A DNA stretch of 64,000 nucleotides from Durusdinium trenchii. Lineage: Eukaryota > Sar > Dinophyceae > Suessiales > Symbiodiniaceae. Where the stretch lies: assembly GCA_963970005.1 (NCBI GenBank), contig CAXAMN010026672.1, positions 546,607 through 610,606 of the forward strand, written 5' to 3'. Positions within the stretch are counted from its first letter, which is position 1; each line of letters begins with the position of its first letter. The translations under genes were made by a program, and so were the position numbers. The notes under the pieces were generated by a model. That model was not told the DNA's origin. It searched no databases and worked only from the letters and a program-made list of their open reading frames with translations. Positions 22,813-34,596 of the stretch are shown piece by piece.

Positions 22813-23702
22813 ATTTTATGGCATAATGTCCAAACGGGAGGCCTTCAAAATCTGAATACCAGTAGCGTTTATTGTCGTAGTTGCTTAAAGTACATCTAGT
22901 CTGATTAATGCTATAAATTTGATGGTTCTTACTTCTGATAGTGTTAAAACTGACATCTTCTTCACCGTTTCTATTCAATGTCTCTTCATAAGTTTTGTAA
23001 CTTAACTGATTGCTCACTTTATGCTTGACTACTCCTTTACTTTTCTTGTGTTCTTTCTCATCACCATACACTTTATAACAATATGCCTTTGGTTTCAATC
23101 CTGTAAAGTGAGTAATTATTTTACCGTTCATTTCATCCTTGAATTTTCCTAATACCTTCTTGTTGATTTATCATGGTTTGGATGTTTTGCTGGATAATCA
23201 CTGAACTCCATGTACTCATTTATCTCCTCAAAGTCTTCATATAAATCATCAGTCTCGCCGATGATTGCATAACTATCAGTATCAGTATAGACCAATTGAA
23301 TATTATCTTGACATTTTGGTTTCAAAACATCATAATAGAAGGAATACATGTGAATTTTTGAATAGTCTAAAATAGACATATCCATATAGATAGGTTTGTT
23401 TAGTTCCACTGTGTGTTTATCATTTCAACAATTACAAGGTCTTCATTTATGATATGTTTGTGTTTGAATAGCGGTTTATTTACCAGTTTTTGGAAGCGTT
23501 CAGGCGTATTGACAATTTCAAAATCACCATGCTTTCTTATATTCTCCATGGTGTTGCCGTATACGCTATTATTCATTAACTTAAACAAATCTTTTTCAAA
23601 GTCATTGTTGGCATTCTTTCTCTTTTCAGTGTTGAATTCAATGAATGGTTTTAAGAAGTGTGCTTGTTTGAAACTTATTGCTCTATGGACTTTTCTCCCC
23701 AC
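22813..23702 (-). pseudogene. Family B DNA polymerase, C-terminal part (protein-primed type)
   Basis: Motif B: FKLMNNSVYGNTMENIRKH (about 23,600-23,545). Motif C: YTDTDS (about 23,270-23,289), the metal-binding aspartates. Later GKIITHFTGLKPKAYCYK and a terminal NYDNKRYWYSDFEGLPFGHY, the usual end of Polinton-type polymerases. Two frame changes (near 23,410 and 23,155) break the gene. The exonuclease and N-terminal palm are absent. AT-rich codons differ from nearby genes. Confidence 0.75.
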
Positions 23703-23720
23703 TATGACAATTGTGAGGAT

Positions 23721-24100
23721 TTAATTGCGGCAAGAGAGCCACCACTGCCGAAGACGCACTTCCTGGATGCAGTTCTAACGAAGATGACGAGAAGAACTTT
23801 GGCTCGAGACTTCCTGCCAAGAAATCAGAGTGCGCCGAAGACCACCACCATGTCCAAAGTATCCGACCTTGTGACCTGCCACCAAAAGTCGGCTTTAGAG
23901 CACCAAAGCACCCGCGCCAGCCCACCAGATTCTGTGGGCCTGTGCGGTCGAAATGCACTTCAAAGATCTCGGTGTGAATGAATGTGCTGCAAATAGCAGC
24001 CGCGCACGCCGATGAGAACCTCCGATCAGAACCCGGCCTTGACCCCCACCGTAAGAACCTCTATGTTACCACACTGTGGGGAAAAGCCACATGAAAAATA
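23721..24100. other. No gene supported
   Basis: GC-richer DNA directly after the Polinton relic. Open frames on both strands, no motif. Confidence 0.3.
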
Positions 24101-24407
24101 TAATTTGAAGTATAAAGAAGCACACACATGTAGTTTAGCAAGTCAAAGTCTTGCATATATATATATGTATTAAGCTGATACTTCTTCATATTGCGCTTAA
24201 TATTAAACACGTCTATAAACTATATTTATAGTTTTATATTGAAGTCCTGAGAGCCTGAGTTCTTGACCAATTGTACAAATTTATGTTGCACTTTAATGGA
24301 TGGAACATTATTAAAGCAATTCTATCAAATTTTCATGGGCATGAATTGGAGGAACTTAGTGATCTTAGCCATTTTGTATCCACCAAATTAGTTGTGGTAA
24401 CGGTGGG

Positions 24408-24735
24408 TTGGTGGTTTCTTCTCTTTTCTTTTCCTTCCTTCCCTTTCCTTTTATTTTCTTTCCTTTTCTTGTTTCTTTCTGTCTTTCTTTCTTCCTTCCT
24501 TTCTTCTTTCTCCCTATTGTCTCTTTCCCTCTCCATCTCTCTCTCTCTCTGTCTTATCTCTGTGTTCTGTTTCTTCTTTGTCATTGTCTATTCTCTTATA
24601 GTTCTTCTCTCTAGTTTCTCTATTGTCGCGTTTTTCTTTTTGCTTTTTCTGTCTTTCTTCCTCCCCTTTTGTCTCTCTCTCTCTCTCTCTCGCTCTTCTT
24701 TCTCTTACTTCTCTCCCCTTTGTGTTCTCTTTTCA
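24408..24735 (+). repeat. Long polypyrimidine (CT-rich) tract
   Basis: Over 300 bases dominated by T and C on the plus strand, with (TC)n runs at about 24,537-24,552 and 24,672-24,694. The apparent proteins (Phe/Ser/Leu or Lys/Glu/Arg rich) are products of composition, not genes. Confidence 0.8.
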
Positions 24736-24739
24736 CTGA

Positions 24740-25425
24740 AGCTAAAAGGCATTTTTTGGTTGCAATTTCTTATCTCTCTTGAGGCATTTTTTGGTTGTGG
24801 TCGGCTTTCTTTTGGGTGTATCAGGCGATCCAAATACTTTGGCACGCAATGGCACGCACGCCTATAGTGGTTGTGGCCCCAGCCGCGTCAACCACAGCGC
24901 CTTGATCAGGATCTCCCAGGCAAAAATTTCAAGGAGACAAGTGGGAACATTCCACGCTTGGTCGCATGATGTTTTGTTTGAGACGCCTTTGGCACAGTTT
25001 TTACGTCCGTGTTTGCCACAGAGGAAGTGACTGGCCATGTGCATGAAAGGAAAGGCTGCAAAATCTCTTGCACCCTACAGTGCTGTTTCGAGAGTGGTAA
25101 AGGGGTGCAATTCTAGAACCGATGAGAACAGCCCGAACAGCCCCGATCATCGCTTGGCCCAGATCCCGATGTTCACCAAACATCTGGGACCCACACAGAA
25201 CAGGCCTTTCAGCCACCTAGAAACTCGTCTGAGACTTTCACATCTTCAGCTAGTTTCCGGCTTTCTTCAGTGGTTTTGATGGTAGTCCTGTGCTGGGGAA
25301 GCCACGGAAAAAGAACTGTGTCACTCCACCGGGCCATCCACTGCCCAGCTGCTCCAGGAATTGCTGGTTGCCGCTGCCACAAAGAGTTCTCCATAGCCTC
25401 GAGCCCTCAGTGATTCCGGCCATCT
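24740..25425. other. Weak coding patches, no gene supported
   Basis: Minus-strand frames around 24,862-25,394 are open in places and one patch (about 25,390-25,280) has a protein-like feel, but no domain or splice pattern stands out. Confidence 0.25.
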
Positions 25426-25426
25426 T

Positions 25427-25527
25427 CTGACTGGTGCGACTCGTAGGGAATGAGGGTGGCTGGATCCAAAGGAATCTCTATTGGGGGCTCAGCCACCCTC
25501 ATTCTCTACTTTCGTCGCACCAGTCAG
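25427..25527. mobile_element. MITE-D, 101 bp palindrome
   Basis: Left CTGACTGGTGCGAC and right GTCGCACCAGTCAG are perfect inverted repeats, continuing inward to GAATGAGGGTGGCTG / CAGCCACCCTCATTC. Arms of about 37 bp with a short loop. Single copy in this window. Confidence 0.75.
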
Positions 25528-25640
25528 ATATGTTTGGACGGTTTCCCTGTTGGCCGAACCCCCGTTCGACCCTTAAATAATATAGCTCGGAAGCCACTTG
25601 ATGTTGTAGTCAACAAAAGGTCCTGAAATAGTGGGCAGTA

Positions 25641-25744
25641 CAGTGGTTTCAGAGTAGATGGCACAGACCCCAAGATGTCCTTTAGATGAAGGCCCCTATA
25701 AATCACCAAACTGGGGGATTGTGCCATCTACTCTGAAACCAATG
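25641..25744. mobile_element. MITE-E copy 1, 104 bp palindrome
   Basis: Left GTGGTTTCAGAGTAGATGGC, right GCCATCTACTCTGAAACCA: about 20 bp of inverted ends. A second copy is at 50,750-50,846. Confidence 0.75.
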
Positions 25745-25818
25745 TAAACCTTGGATGGTCCTGCTGGAGGAAGCGAACGAAACACACATCTTCCTCCCCC
25801 ACAAGGGGATTCACCCAT

Positions 25819-25914
25819 CCCAGACACTCCATGGATGCCATATATGCCGATCAGTTGGGGTGGTATTGGGGGTCAATGGGGCGGCATATATGGCAGTCCC
25901 ATGGAGTGTCTGGG
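25819..25914. mobile_element. MITE-A copy, 96 bp
   Basis: Perfect CCCAGACACTCCATG / CATGGAGTGTCTGGG ends. The inner core GTTGGGGTGGTATTGGGGGT is in the reverse orientation to the 50.5 kb copy. TGCCATATATGCC / GGCATATATGGCA form a second inverted pair. Confidence 0.8.
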
Positions 25915-25929
25915 CATAGAGAACATACG

Positions 25930-27110
25930 AAACAAACCACCTGATCAGCAAAAGTCGGGAAACAACACATCGGCTGTTCAGGAAGAAATGAAGACATCAA
26001 ATCGGTTGTTCGAATCCTGAGGCCTTCGACGGAGCATGCAGCAGCTCTGTCGAAGCACTTGATATAGATGGTTTTCACCGGCAAATCTTTTCTGAAGATC
26101 TGAGGGGTATGTCATTTGATGTCTTTTTGACAAACAAACGCACAACAGCGTCAACTTGTTGTGTAAAGTTTACAAGACGTCAATATCTATAGAACTCTGT
26201 CCCCGATCAAAGATTTGGTCACTTGGTCGTGGACATTTTCGTGGAACTTAAGCTCTATTTTGGATCACCATAGACTTTTGGTCCTGGAATGATGGCTTGC
26301 GCGAAGATTGGCATGAGATTTCCACCCCTCGCGGTTGAGCTCTGTGCATTGATGAATCCATTTTTGCACCACTAATTATATGGCCATAGCGGCCAAAGAA
26401 ACATGTGCCAATCCTTCCAAACTGGTAGACACGGCTACAGCTTTTTGAAGAAAGAACAAGTTACACGGCTAGCCTGGACCCTCCAATCGGGGTGTCCTGG
26501 CTGGACTACCCCACACTACCAGCCTAAGCTTCCAGACAGGGCAGAAGCGGATGCCATGGTCCCTGTGCATGTTTCAAATAGCAAACAGGTGGCGTCGCCT
26601 CCATTCCTGTGGTTCTGTGGTCTCGCCGGAGTGAAAGAAGAAGCTTCCCCGGGATGCCCTGAAATCAGGTTTGTGTAGAACAAGTTCCTGCCAACCTGAC
26701 AACCTGACAGGTTCCCCCTCAACAAGTAGAAGCAAGTTCCTGCAGCCACCAGTTTCCTGTGTGGAACCCGGGGTCACTGTTCTTCCTTTCGTCTTCCCAG
26801 CTTGACGGACGAACGAGTCTTGCCGTTTGGACCTATGCAGGGGTCGCACCCGAATCCTCTGGAGGGGTCTGGACCCTCAAAACCCTATGGTTTTGAGGGA
26901 CCCAAGGGCTGTTTGGAGCGTCTGGGCTGGGGAAATCTAGCTTTACCTTCACGAACTTCCTGACCTCTTCGAACGTGAAGGCTCATGGGGTGGAGGACAC
27001 TCCCCACGACTTCCAACGTACGCTCAACATGCGTGCGCAGGTGAAACCCACGAACTGGGTGGATTTTTCCATGAGAAACAACCCCCTGCACTATACCACA
27101 GCTCTGACGG
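25930..27110. other. No gene clearly supported
   Basis: Several minus-strand frames (26,516-26,849 and 26,885-27,050) are open and lie just downstream of the ABC1-like kinase exons, so C-terminal exons of that gene may hide here. None shows a motif that I can name. A palindrome-like TCAAAACCCTATGGTTTTGA sits at 26,877-26,896. Confidence 0.25.
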
Positions 27111-27123
27111 AAAAGAAGAACAC

Positions 27124-30100
27124 CTGGGCAGCTGCAGTTCCAAACTGGGTGATGTTGTCGTTCCATCCCATGAAATCCGTGGCCCACGAAACCGTGTGGC
27201 CGAGCTGCTTCTCCGGTGGTAGGGTGATGCACATGCCCCAATCCAAGACCACGAGCCTCGCAGGTGCCATGCTCAGAGGAGCGGACGTGCGTGCTGCGTT
27301 CGTGTCGGCACCGTGGTTGGTGAAGGTCGAAAAGAACCAATGAGAAATGGTCTGGTTGGTGCTGTCAACCCACCTGAAGAGTATCAGTTAGTGGGTTCAA
27401 TCATCCCAAGTAAAGGTGGAGTATAAAGATATCCCTCGAAACATGGTATACCCCAGGACTTTTCAACAAGCTCTCACGAAGGAATGCATATGTTCTCAGG
27501 AGCCGTGATTTGTTGTTTGTGTGTTTCTAATTTAGTAAACATTTATAGTCAGTCTCTGCTATACAGTCTTGCTCTCACACATTTTCCAATACAACCAGTG
27601 AAACCAGTGAAAACGGGTCCGGAAACACCACCGACTCCGTGAGGATCTTAATGTATCTTTGATCCTAGGCTGCAGTTTCAACTCCATCACTCCCATACAT
27701 CAAAGAACTGGTTGGAGAGGGCCATCTTCTGCTGGTTTTCCCTGGTTTTCACCCCCCAAAACCAAGGCTTTCCTGTAGATTTGCCCTTAAGCCAATTCTT
27801 TAAAACTGAACCAGCCTTCCCTATCAATCGCTCCCCTACCCCAGCAGTTGCATGTCAGAACCAAATGGCTTGCTTCGGAGACCGACGAGACCCTGGAGAC
27901 CGACGCTCCGCCAGATGTGATGTACTCGGCACTCCATGGAACTGCTGATACGAACCGATGCGACACGAATGACCCGAACCTACGCGACCGGGGGAGACGA
28001 CACAGAAGGACCCTATCCCTATGGGTAGAAGCTGGGACCGGTCGGGCTGTATTCAGGGAGTTTCTGGGTAGAAGTCGAGTTCGACCTTATTTGGCCCCAG
28101 TCGAAGGATTCACTCCCGGTACAACCAGGCACGATCTAGTCAGATTCCAATCCCAACTGCCCTCCAATGCCAAAACTATCCAAAAGTAAAGCATCTTCCG
28201 CCTGTGCAGGTGTTCTGCCTTGTTTTGGCCTGTTTGGTGGATGACCAGATTGAAATAGGCTTTCATTCCATCATTCCCATCGTCCATCCCTCCGCGCAAC
28301 GTCGCCGCCCAGACCGCGCCGTGGCCGCCGTGGCCCGTGGCCGCCGCCCTCCGCGCACCTCTCGCTGCCTTTCTGCACCATGAGGTTTCCAGGATGGGGG
28401 TCGGCATGGAAGTGACCATCCAAGACAAACCTGCATGGGCTCCATCAGAGACGTCGGTGCCCCGTGCAAAAAGTGGCCCGGGAATGGTGATCATGGTGAC
28501 TAGACCGGAAAGCGCGGTTTCGCTGGTTTTGCCTGAGACTCCAACAAGAACGACGCAAACACCGGGTAGACTCTTGATGAATGCAACCCTCTCAGACATG
28601 GGTTGAACTACCTCGTCATATGGAGGGAGGATTGGGTTGAAATACATAACGATGTAATACGTAATCAAGAGTCTAGAGGGTTGCACCAAACATGCATGGG
28701 GCAAGCTACATATGCTCTTGGCTTTTGTGGCTTTCCTGCATGGTCGAACACAATGCAGCCGTTGTTTTCACAGACGTTCCTCGACACAATTGTCACGGTA
28801 ACGGCACTTCATCGACCCTGAAAGTACGCCAGAAGTTCTTTTGCACCAAGATATCTGTTTCCCTATGGATCCACATACCGAACCTGAGAAGGTGACTGGA
28901 GACTATTTATGTAGGCTTGGAGGGTCCAATGACCTTCTGAGAAGGTAGGTGGATCCATAGGGTTTGAAATCGGGGCCATTCTGTTTGTCAGTTTCTTCGT
29001 CCATGTCGTCGGGTGAGACGGATTTCGGCCGGACCGGCGGGTTTCGGGCATGTTTCGGACGGCGAAGACGACACAGAAAGCGAGGAGCTGGACAGCGAAG
29101 TGGTCCACCATGGCGCCGATGATGCGATTTCGCTGCTCCTGGTGCAGGAGCGCCGTGGTGAAAAAAAGTCCCAACAAACACGTCCCATGGATGCCCAACC
29201 GTGCTTAATCATACACCGCGCGACAGAACTCACAAGCGGCATGGAAGAACATGAAACGATGATGCTGAATGCCACATTGACCCTAAACCCTAAACCATCC
29301 CAATGCAAGTAAACCACACATGGGCTGGTGTGTGAGTTCTAGTACCTGGACATTCGAAGTGCTAAGGCTAAAGCTGGGGCCTCAAGTGATACATATGCCG
29401 CACATGCCTGCCATTCAAATTGTTGCGCAGGTGCAGGCCATACTCCTCAAACATGCTCTTCATGTATTCACTCATAGACTCGATCGTAGCTCTTTTGGGT
29501 TCATATCCCATTTTCAAGGGTACTCACTCTCACTCACTCTGAAAGGTTTGAAGTGGGGAAATACATCCCCTAACAAAAGCTGTGACTGGGTAGGGGTATG
29601 AAGGTACGGCAGTTCAGCAAGAGCAGCGCCTACTGAAAGCATTGGACGACTGCATTTCTTCTTGGACCGGTTTCCTCACCCTTCCTGAATGCATGCTTGT
29701 TGCTTTCGTCACACTGGCAGATCAGCAGTGACTATATTACATATCCCAAACGCTCCATGTATGCCATATATGCCTACATTGACCCCCCAAACCACCCCAA
29801 TGTAGGCATATATGGCATACATGGAGTGTATGGCTATTCCTTTGGCTTTTCTCTCACCTTTCCACGAAACATCCACCTTCTTCCAGCTCGCCTGCGCCTG
29901 CGCCCGCGCGCCGTTCCAGCTCGCCCGCGCGACTGTTGGCTCGCTGTTCCACGGCGGGTGCCGCGCGCGCGGCGCGCGTTCGCTCGCATTTCGCCTGGGT
30001 GAGCCGTTGTGCGGCGACTGGCAAGGGCTCGCCGTCCACATAGTCCATGGCCATGGCTTTGCGACTCACCAGCTCCTTGACCACCTGCGAGGGCGGTAAA

Positions 30101-32460
30101 GCCACCGAACGTCAAACGAAAAGGGCTTAGTAAGGCTTAGTGTGTCCAGTGAATGTCATGGATGTTCATGAAGAGGTTCAATATTGCAAAAGGGAGCCAA
30201 GCACACGTTGGTACCTAGATATGTCACACCCAGATGCTGATGTTTGTTTCGAACATGGGTCATGAATGGTAATGATTTATAACGGCAAATTGTACCAGCA
30301 CCGACTTCACAGATCACCAATTGAAACCTGCAACAGGGCCCTGCCCAACCCTCCATGTCGGAGACCTGTTGGAAGGTGCTGGTATATATGATATAGGTAT
30401 ATCAAACCTGCAACAGGGCCCTGCCCAACCCTCCATGTCGGAGACCTGTTGGAAGGTGCTGGTATATATGATATACGCTGGTGTATGCCTCAACAGGTCA
30501 ACTCAAACGAATTCGTGACGACTTTCCTCTCCAGCGCAGCGCCAAACAACTTCTGCCCATTGACGCAGTGGGTTAAACGGTTCAGTGCCACTGCGAGCGC
30601 ACTGCCATGGCAAACCCGTTTTTTTTGAAGGAACACATTCTCAATCACGTTTGATATTATTCAATTGCCATATTGGAGCAACCATTTCTTTCTGGTTGTT
30701 TGGGGCTCCAGGATGGAATTATATACATTCACCACCGGGTGAACACATCCTCTGCAAGGTGAACACACTCCGGATGACGGAGAAGCACGACTAGACTGGA
30801 CGAAAAACGCCACAAGGCCTTCGGCTCCTGGCCTTCGGGATCAGGACATTGGCATGGTATGTCTCAGCCGCCTTGATGGCCCTCTCTTGATTCTCCGCCT
30901 ACGAACGGAGCGGGCATCGCGTCACGGAGCGTATTCTCGGCGAGTCTGGAGCGTTCGGACGCAGCTCCGGGGCGCTACGGAGGCCGAAGAAGCTACGGAC
31001 GTGGCGTTCGGACGCCATGCTCGGTGGAGGCCATCGCTATGAACGCCACTTCGAAGCTACTACCAGCACCGAAACCCACAGGTCTCCGAAATGGTGGCTT
31101 TTGTAGATCGTCGCAGGTGGTGACCTTTGAAGTCAGGTCCTGGTAGTAATATTCAGGAGGACACTCTTTCGACTGATGTCCGTACGTCACAAACACCCGG
31201 TGAATCATCATCGATCCCTCCTGAGTTCGAGAACACCAACGAATTCCGCGACGTCGACCCTGGAGTTCACCCGTGTTGTTTCGTAGACCGACCCGACCAT
31301 GGGGGCCCCAGTCATAGGACCCTTTTGACTCGCTCAGGTACGTCGGGTCGGTCGGTATGTCCAGCCCTAAGGATCCGCACCCGAAACAAAACAAGGGTTT
31401 TGAGGGTACAAACATGTACAAACCCTTGTTATAGTACAACCCCTTGTGAACTAGAGGGTTCAACCCCTTCTAAGGAGGGTCCGTTCGGATCCTTAGGGAG
31501 GTACACATGTTCGCTCACACGACCCGAACGTGGTCCGGAAGTCCTTCGACTCCATGACGAGTCGGATTCAAAACACACACACACACACACTCAAAGGAAG
31601 AACACTTCGGACACTTCAACTGTTTTCATGATAAGGACCCGGAAATGCATGTTACTATAAGCCGGGAAACCCTTCCAACTTCATGCACTATAAGGTGATC
31701 ATAATGAAATGGAGTCTGAGGGCCTCCAATTTGCTTAGTAGTACAAACCCATCCTGGGAATCTGCGTCCGAGGGCTGTCAGGACACTGGAAGTGTCTGTC
31801 CGAGCTCGGATTGCACCAGAACGTGTCTAAGACACTTCGTCCAAATCACTCCTTCAACCCAAATGACGTCTGGATCATTACCAGGACACCGATCGGTTTA
31901 CCAACCGACGGAGGTAGCTTGCTAGGTGTTGAGCCTACATGTGATTTTATAAGACTATGACAAACCAAACCTATAATAACCTATATATCCCTAAGGCTCC
32001 AACTGCCTCCTGAGAAGCTGGTTGGGGTGGGTTTAGGGGGCCTAACCACCTTCTGAGGATATACATCATAACACACCCTGAGACTCGTTGGCACCGACAT
32101 CTTCACCAAAATCTGGACCTGAACCAAACCCTAAACCATCCTAAAGCCATTGCTCCGTGCCTGGGTTCCTAAGGGCACATTGCCCCCAACACTTCAAAAC
32201 AACACCATCCTCCAAACCTTTGCGTCTTTCCTTTGCCTCCGTGCTGGGTGTGAAGCTGGCATATGACACTGGCGAAAACACAGACGGCCTCTCCGCCACC
32301 GCGCGTTCGCCGCTGCACCTCGAGCCGGAAGTCCAATTCCTTCACTGTCACCTGGAGGAGCTTGGGGAGGAGGGAGGAAGGGTCCGCCAGTCTGTCCGCC
32401 ATGGCATGGGTACCTCTCAGGCCACCGATCGCTTTCGACTCTTGCAGCTTGCAGCTCCGG
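27124..32460 (-). CDS. ABC1/UbiB (ADCK)-type atypical kinase, multi-exon
   Basis: Four exons carry family motifs in the right order down the minus strand. About 32,460-32,319: KLLQVTVKELDFRLE, the conserved ELDF (32,328-32,339), ending at GAG before a GTGCAG donor. About 30,084-29,999: VVKELVSRKAMAMDYVDGEP, matching the rVLvmEyidGepl segment, after a GCAG acceptor. About 28,430-28,300: FVLDGHFHADPHPGNLMVQ, the HADPHPGN loop (28,379-28,417). About 27,285-27,124: ARLVVLDWGMCITLPPEKQ, the DWG (DFG-like) metal-binding site, ending at CAG before GTGTTC. The N-terminal KxGQ motif and the Ala-rich loop were not found. Family members act in quinone and lipid biology of mitochondria and plastids. Introns carry MITE copies. 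Confidence 0.8.
29746..29833. mobile_element. MITE-A copy, 88 bp, near-perfect hairpin
   Basis: CTCCATGTATGCCATATATG at the left pairs with CATATATGGCATACATGGAG at the right; the arms extend through CCTACATTG / CAATGTAGG. Outer ends are altered (CCCAAACG, GTATGG). It lies in an intron of the ABC1-type kinase gene. Confidence 0.75.
30324..30476. repeat. Tandem duplication, period 80 bp
   Basis: AAACCTGCAACAGGGCCCTG begins at 30,324 and again at 30,404. The two copies look identical for about 70 bases, through GGTGCTGGTATATATGATAT. A recent local duplication within a kinase-gene intron. Confidence 0.85.
31365..31498. mobile_element. MITE-C copy, 134 bp palindrome
   Basis: Left CCCTAAGGATCC, right GGATCCTTAGGG. 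The segment CAAAACAAGGGTTTTGAGGG matches the copy at 17,072-17,183 on the opposite strand. A (CA)n run at about 31,571-31,590 lies nearby. Confidence 0.75.
31500..32200. other. No gene seen
   Basis: Lies within the large presumed intron between the ELDF exon and the GEPL exon of the ABC1-type gene. No coding frame of note besides a short (CA)n tract. Confidence 0.35.
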
Positions 32461-32675
32461 TCTGGGGACAGACCAAGAGCCAAAGAACAAACCAAGGAAC
32501 CAACCACTACTAAGTTACCCACTGACATTCCTTTAGTCTAGGCATAAGGAGGTATTCCAGTGATAAGTCCTCCAATAAGCTTGAGTCCTCCAAGAGGACC
32601 CACCTGGCATTCACGGACGGAGGACGACTATCGAAGACAGCCCAAAGTCACGAAGGGAAAAGTATCTCAATTTCA

Positions 32676-33786
32676 TCACGCCCAAAAGTGTTGATTGAAC
32701 AATTCAATGTCATGTCTTTGTAACTTGTTTCTTTCATATATGTATCTGACCTTTAGGACCATCACTTTGCAAAAGAGAACCCCCAAGATAAGGACATTAA
32801 GTTGCAAAAGAAACATGACGCACAACAACTTACCCATAACATGTATCCTTGATTTTATGAAGTGCAAGTAGTTTCCAGCCGCATGACCAATCTGGTGGTG
32901 AAGCCTCGAAAGAACCGTTTCCACTGAACCACCGCTTTCGTCCTTCTTCGCAGTGAGCGCTTGTACCTCCTTCGTTTCACGGATTGAAAGCACTCCTAGG
33001 CGTTTGTGGCTGCCTGCTGGCCCCGAAAGGAGTTTTTGCCTCCATCACTTGATCAAACCAAACATGGAAGCCGTTGCTTTCCAGCCTGGAAGGAGCGAGA
33101 TAGCTGTAGGCCCAGTAGGCGACTTTCAGCGCCAGGCCGTCCAGGTTGAAATGGTTGGTCTTGTCCATTGGTACTTCCAATTTCCGGACTGATGGAGTCG
33201 AGTTCTGGGAAACAAGGCACTCGGTCATGACCGACGCCTGTGGTTCTTTTAACGAGTCATCGATCCAGATTTGCACCTGGATGTTCCACATCTTGAGCTT
33301 CAGAATGGCTTTGGACCTCCTTTGCTATTCTCAAGTTCAACTGAGCAGAAGCCTCCGATCAGTTTTTCCAAAGACACTTTCACCTTCATTGGGCCCCTTA
33401 CTGTATTCACTGTATTCGATGTTGACCATCTCCTGGTGCTCGCCTGGCTTCTCCACCTTGCCAGGAAATTCCACATAACCAGTAACAAACATCAGCTGAA
33501 GATGCCGGCTTTCTGAGAGGCTGTGGAGCTCCAGCACGTTTGTGGGCATCCATTTTTCTTCCCAGAATGGGCTTGCATGTTTTCCTTGCTTCGCACTCTC
33601 TCCAGATCTGAAGAACTCATGCGACGGTTGAGACTGGGTTCTGCCAAAGGTTCCTCCTACCGAACGCTTCATGTCAATCTTGGCAAGTCCAGTGAAGCCC
33701 CCGCGTCCGGTCAACCGACCGACTCTCCCCCTCTTCGCTTCAGGAACGGTGCGAGAAAGGCCTAGAAAGGCCCCTCGGCCCTTCAA
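32676..33786 (-). CDS. Unrecognised minus-strand exons
   Basis: Three patches with strong protein character: about 32,990-32,835 (SVETVLSRLHHQIGHAAGNY), about 33,290-32,990 (MWNIQVQIWIDDSLKEPQAS and later FNLDGLALKVAYWAYSYLAP), and about 33,780-33,345 (a basic N-terminal part, then a Glu-rich segment). They lie just upstream of the ABC1-type kinase exons on the same strand, so they could be its N-terminal region, but none carries the expected KxGQ motif. They may form a separate gene. Confidence 0.4.
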
Positions 33787-34042
33787 GGAATGGGTCCGAA
33801 GTTGGTGGGTGTTCGGCTTTAATCATGATTGATGGAAGACCCGAACTGGGGACTGGCCGAGACCGGGCGTGCTTTTGCTTGAGATTGTTTGGTCCCTCGG
33901 CTTTAACGATTGATGGAAGACACAGAACTGGGGACCAGAGCCGAGGTTCCTGGCGTGCTTTTGCTACAGGCGATTTGTTGTGTCCCACGGCTCCGTTTTC
34001 ACTGTGAATGCCATGATGATCACCAACTTAGGGCGCTCTCTT

Positions 34043-34112
34043 GGCTAGTAGGTTGGAGGCCATCGCTACTACGGTAGGATGAAGGCCATCGCTACTAGGG
34101 TGGAGGCCATCC
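34043..34112 (+). repeat. Short minisatellite, core GGAGGCCATCGCTACTA
   Basis: Three units of GGTTGGAGGCCATCGCTACT type. The same core forms the larger array at 38,547-38,785 and appears singly near 31,023. Confidence 0.7.
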
Positions 34113-34114
34113 AT

Positions 34115-34206
34115 TTATTGGGTCTATCCTATTGCCAAGCAACAGTGGATCATGATGGTTAGTAAAGGCCTTGTGGAAACATAGTGATAGTTGTTCATTA
34201 ACGTAA
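34115..34206 (+). repeat. Dispersed repeat family B, copy 2
   Basis: TATTGGGTCTATCCTATTGCC, then CAGTGGATCATGATGGTTAG, then ACATAGTGATAGTTGTTCA. Close to the copy at 37,221-37,320. It directly follows the minisatellite at 34,043. Confidence 0.7.
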
Positions 34207-34596
34207 AGCTAATAACTAAAAAGACTCATGACATAGTGATAGGTAAAGGACCGATATAATACACCACCAGGGCGGTGAGAAACATGACTTCCAGGTTGCT
34301 TGCTGACCCCAGTCGTCCGAAACTCGTCTCCTAGTAGTCTCCCAGTCTCCAGGACCCCCAAACCAAACAAGCCATCTCCATCCACGGGACTTCCATGGAT
34401 GGAATACCTTCCATTCATGTAGACGCTTAGAATTCATAACCCCCCCCCTGGACATGTTCGATCACCATATAGTGGAACGCTAGTGGTGCTGCGTGAACCT
34501 GTTTGGGAGCAGATCGCGCGAGTGAGGTCGAAGAGGATTTTCAAGACCCAATCCGGGGGGGGGTGCCCTCAAGAGTCGACATGATCTTGACCTGGG

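Larger units (their letters stand above)
21480..23720. mobile_element. Polinton/Maverick-like element relic
   Basis: An AT-rich island with different codon use from its surroundings. It holds, in order, a C2HC zinc finger ORF (+), the C-terminus of a retroviral-type integrase (+), a GIY-YIG-like domain (-) and the C-terminal half of a family B DNA polymerase (-). Integrase plus polymerase B of this type is the hallmark of Polintons/adintovirus-like elements. No capsid genes or intact terminal repeats are seen. All genes are broken, so this is a fossil fragment. The right border near 23,715 is abrupt, changing to GC-richer DNA. Confidence 0.7.

Noticed and set aside
24271-24867. 198-codon Phe/Ser/Leu-rich membrane-like protein
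   Set aside because: It is a polypyrimidine tract read in one frame; the opposite strand gives a Lys/Glu/Arg artefact.
29279-29296. Telomere-like CCCTAAACCCTAAACC
   Set aside because: Only two units, also seen once near 32,125; too short for an interstitial telomere.
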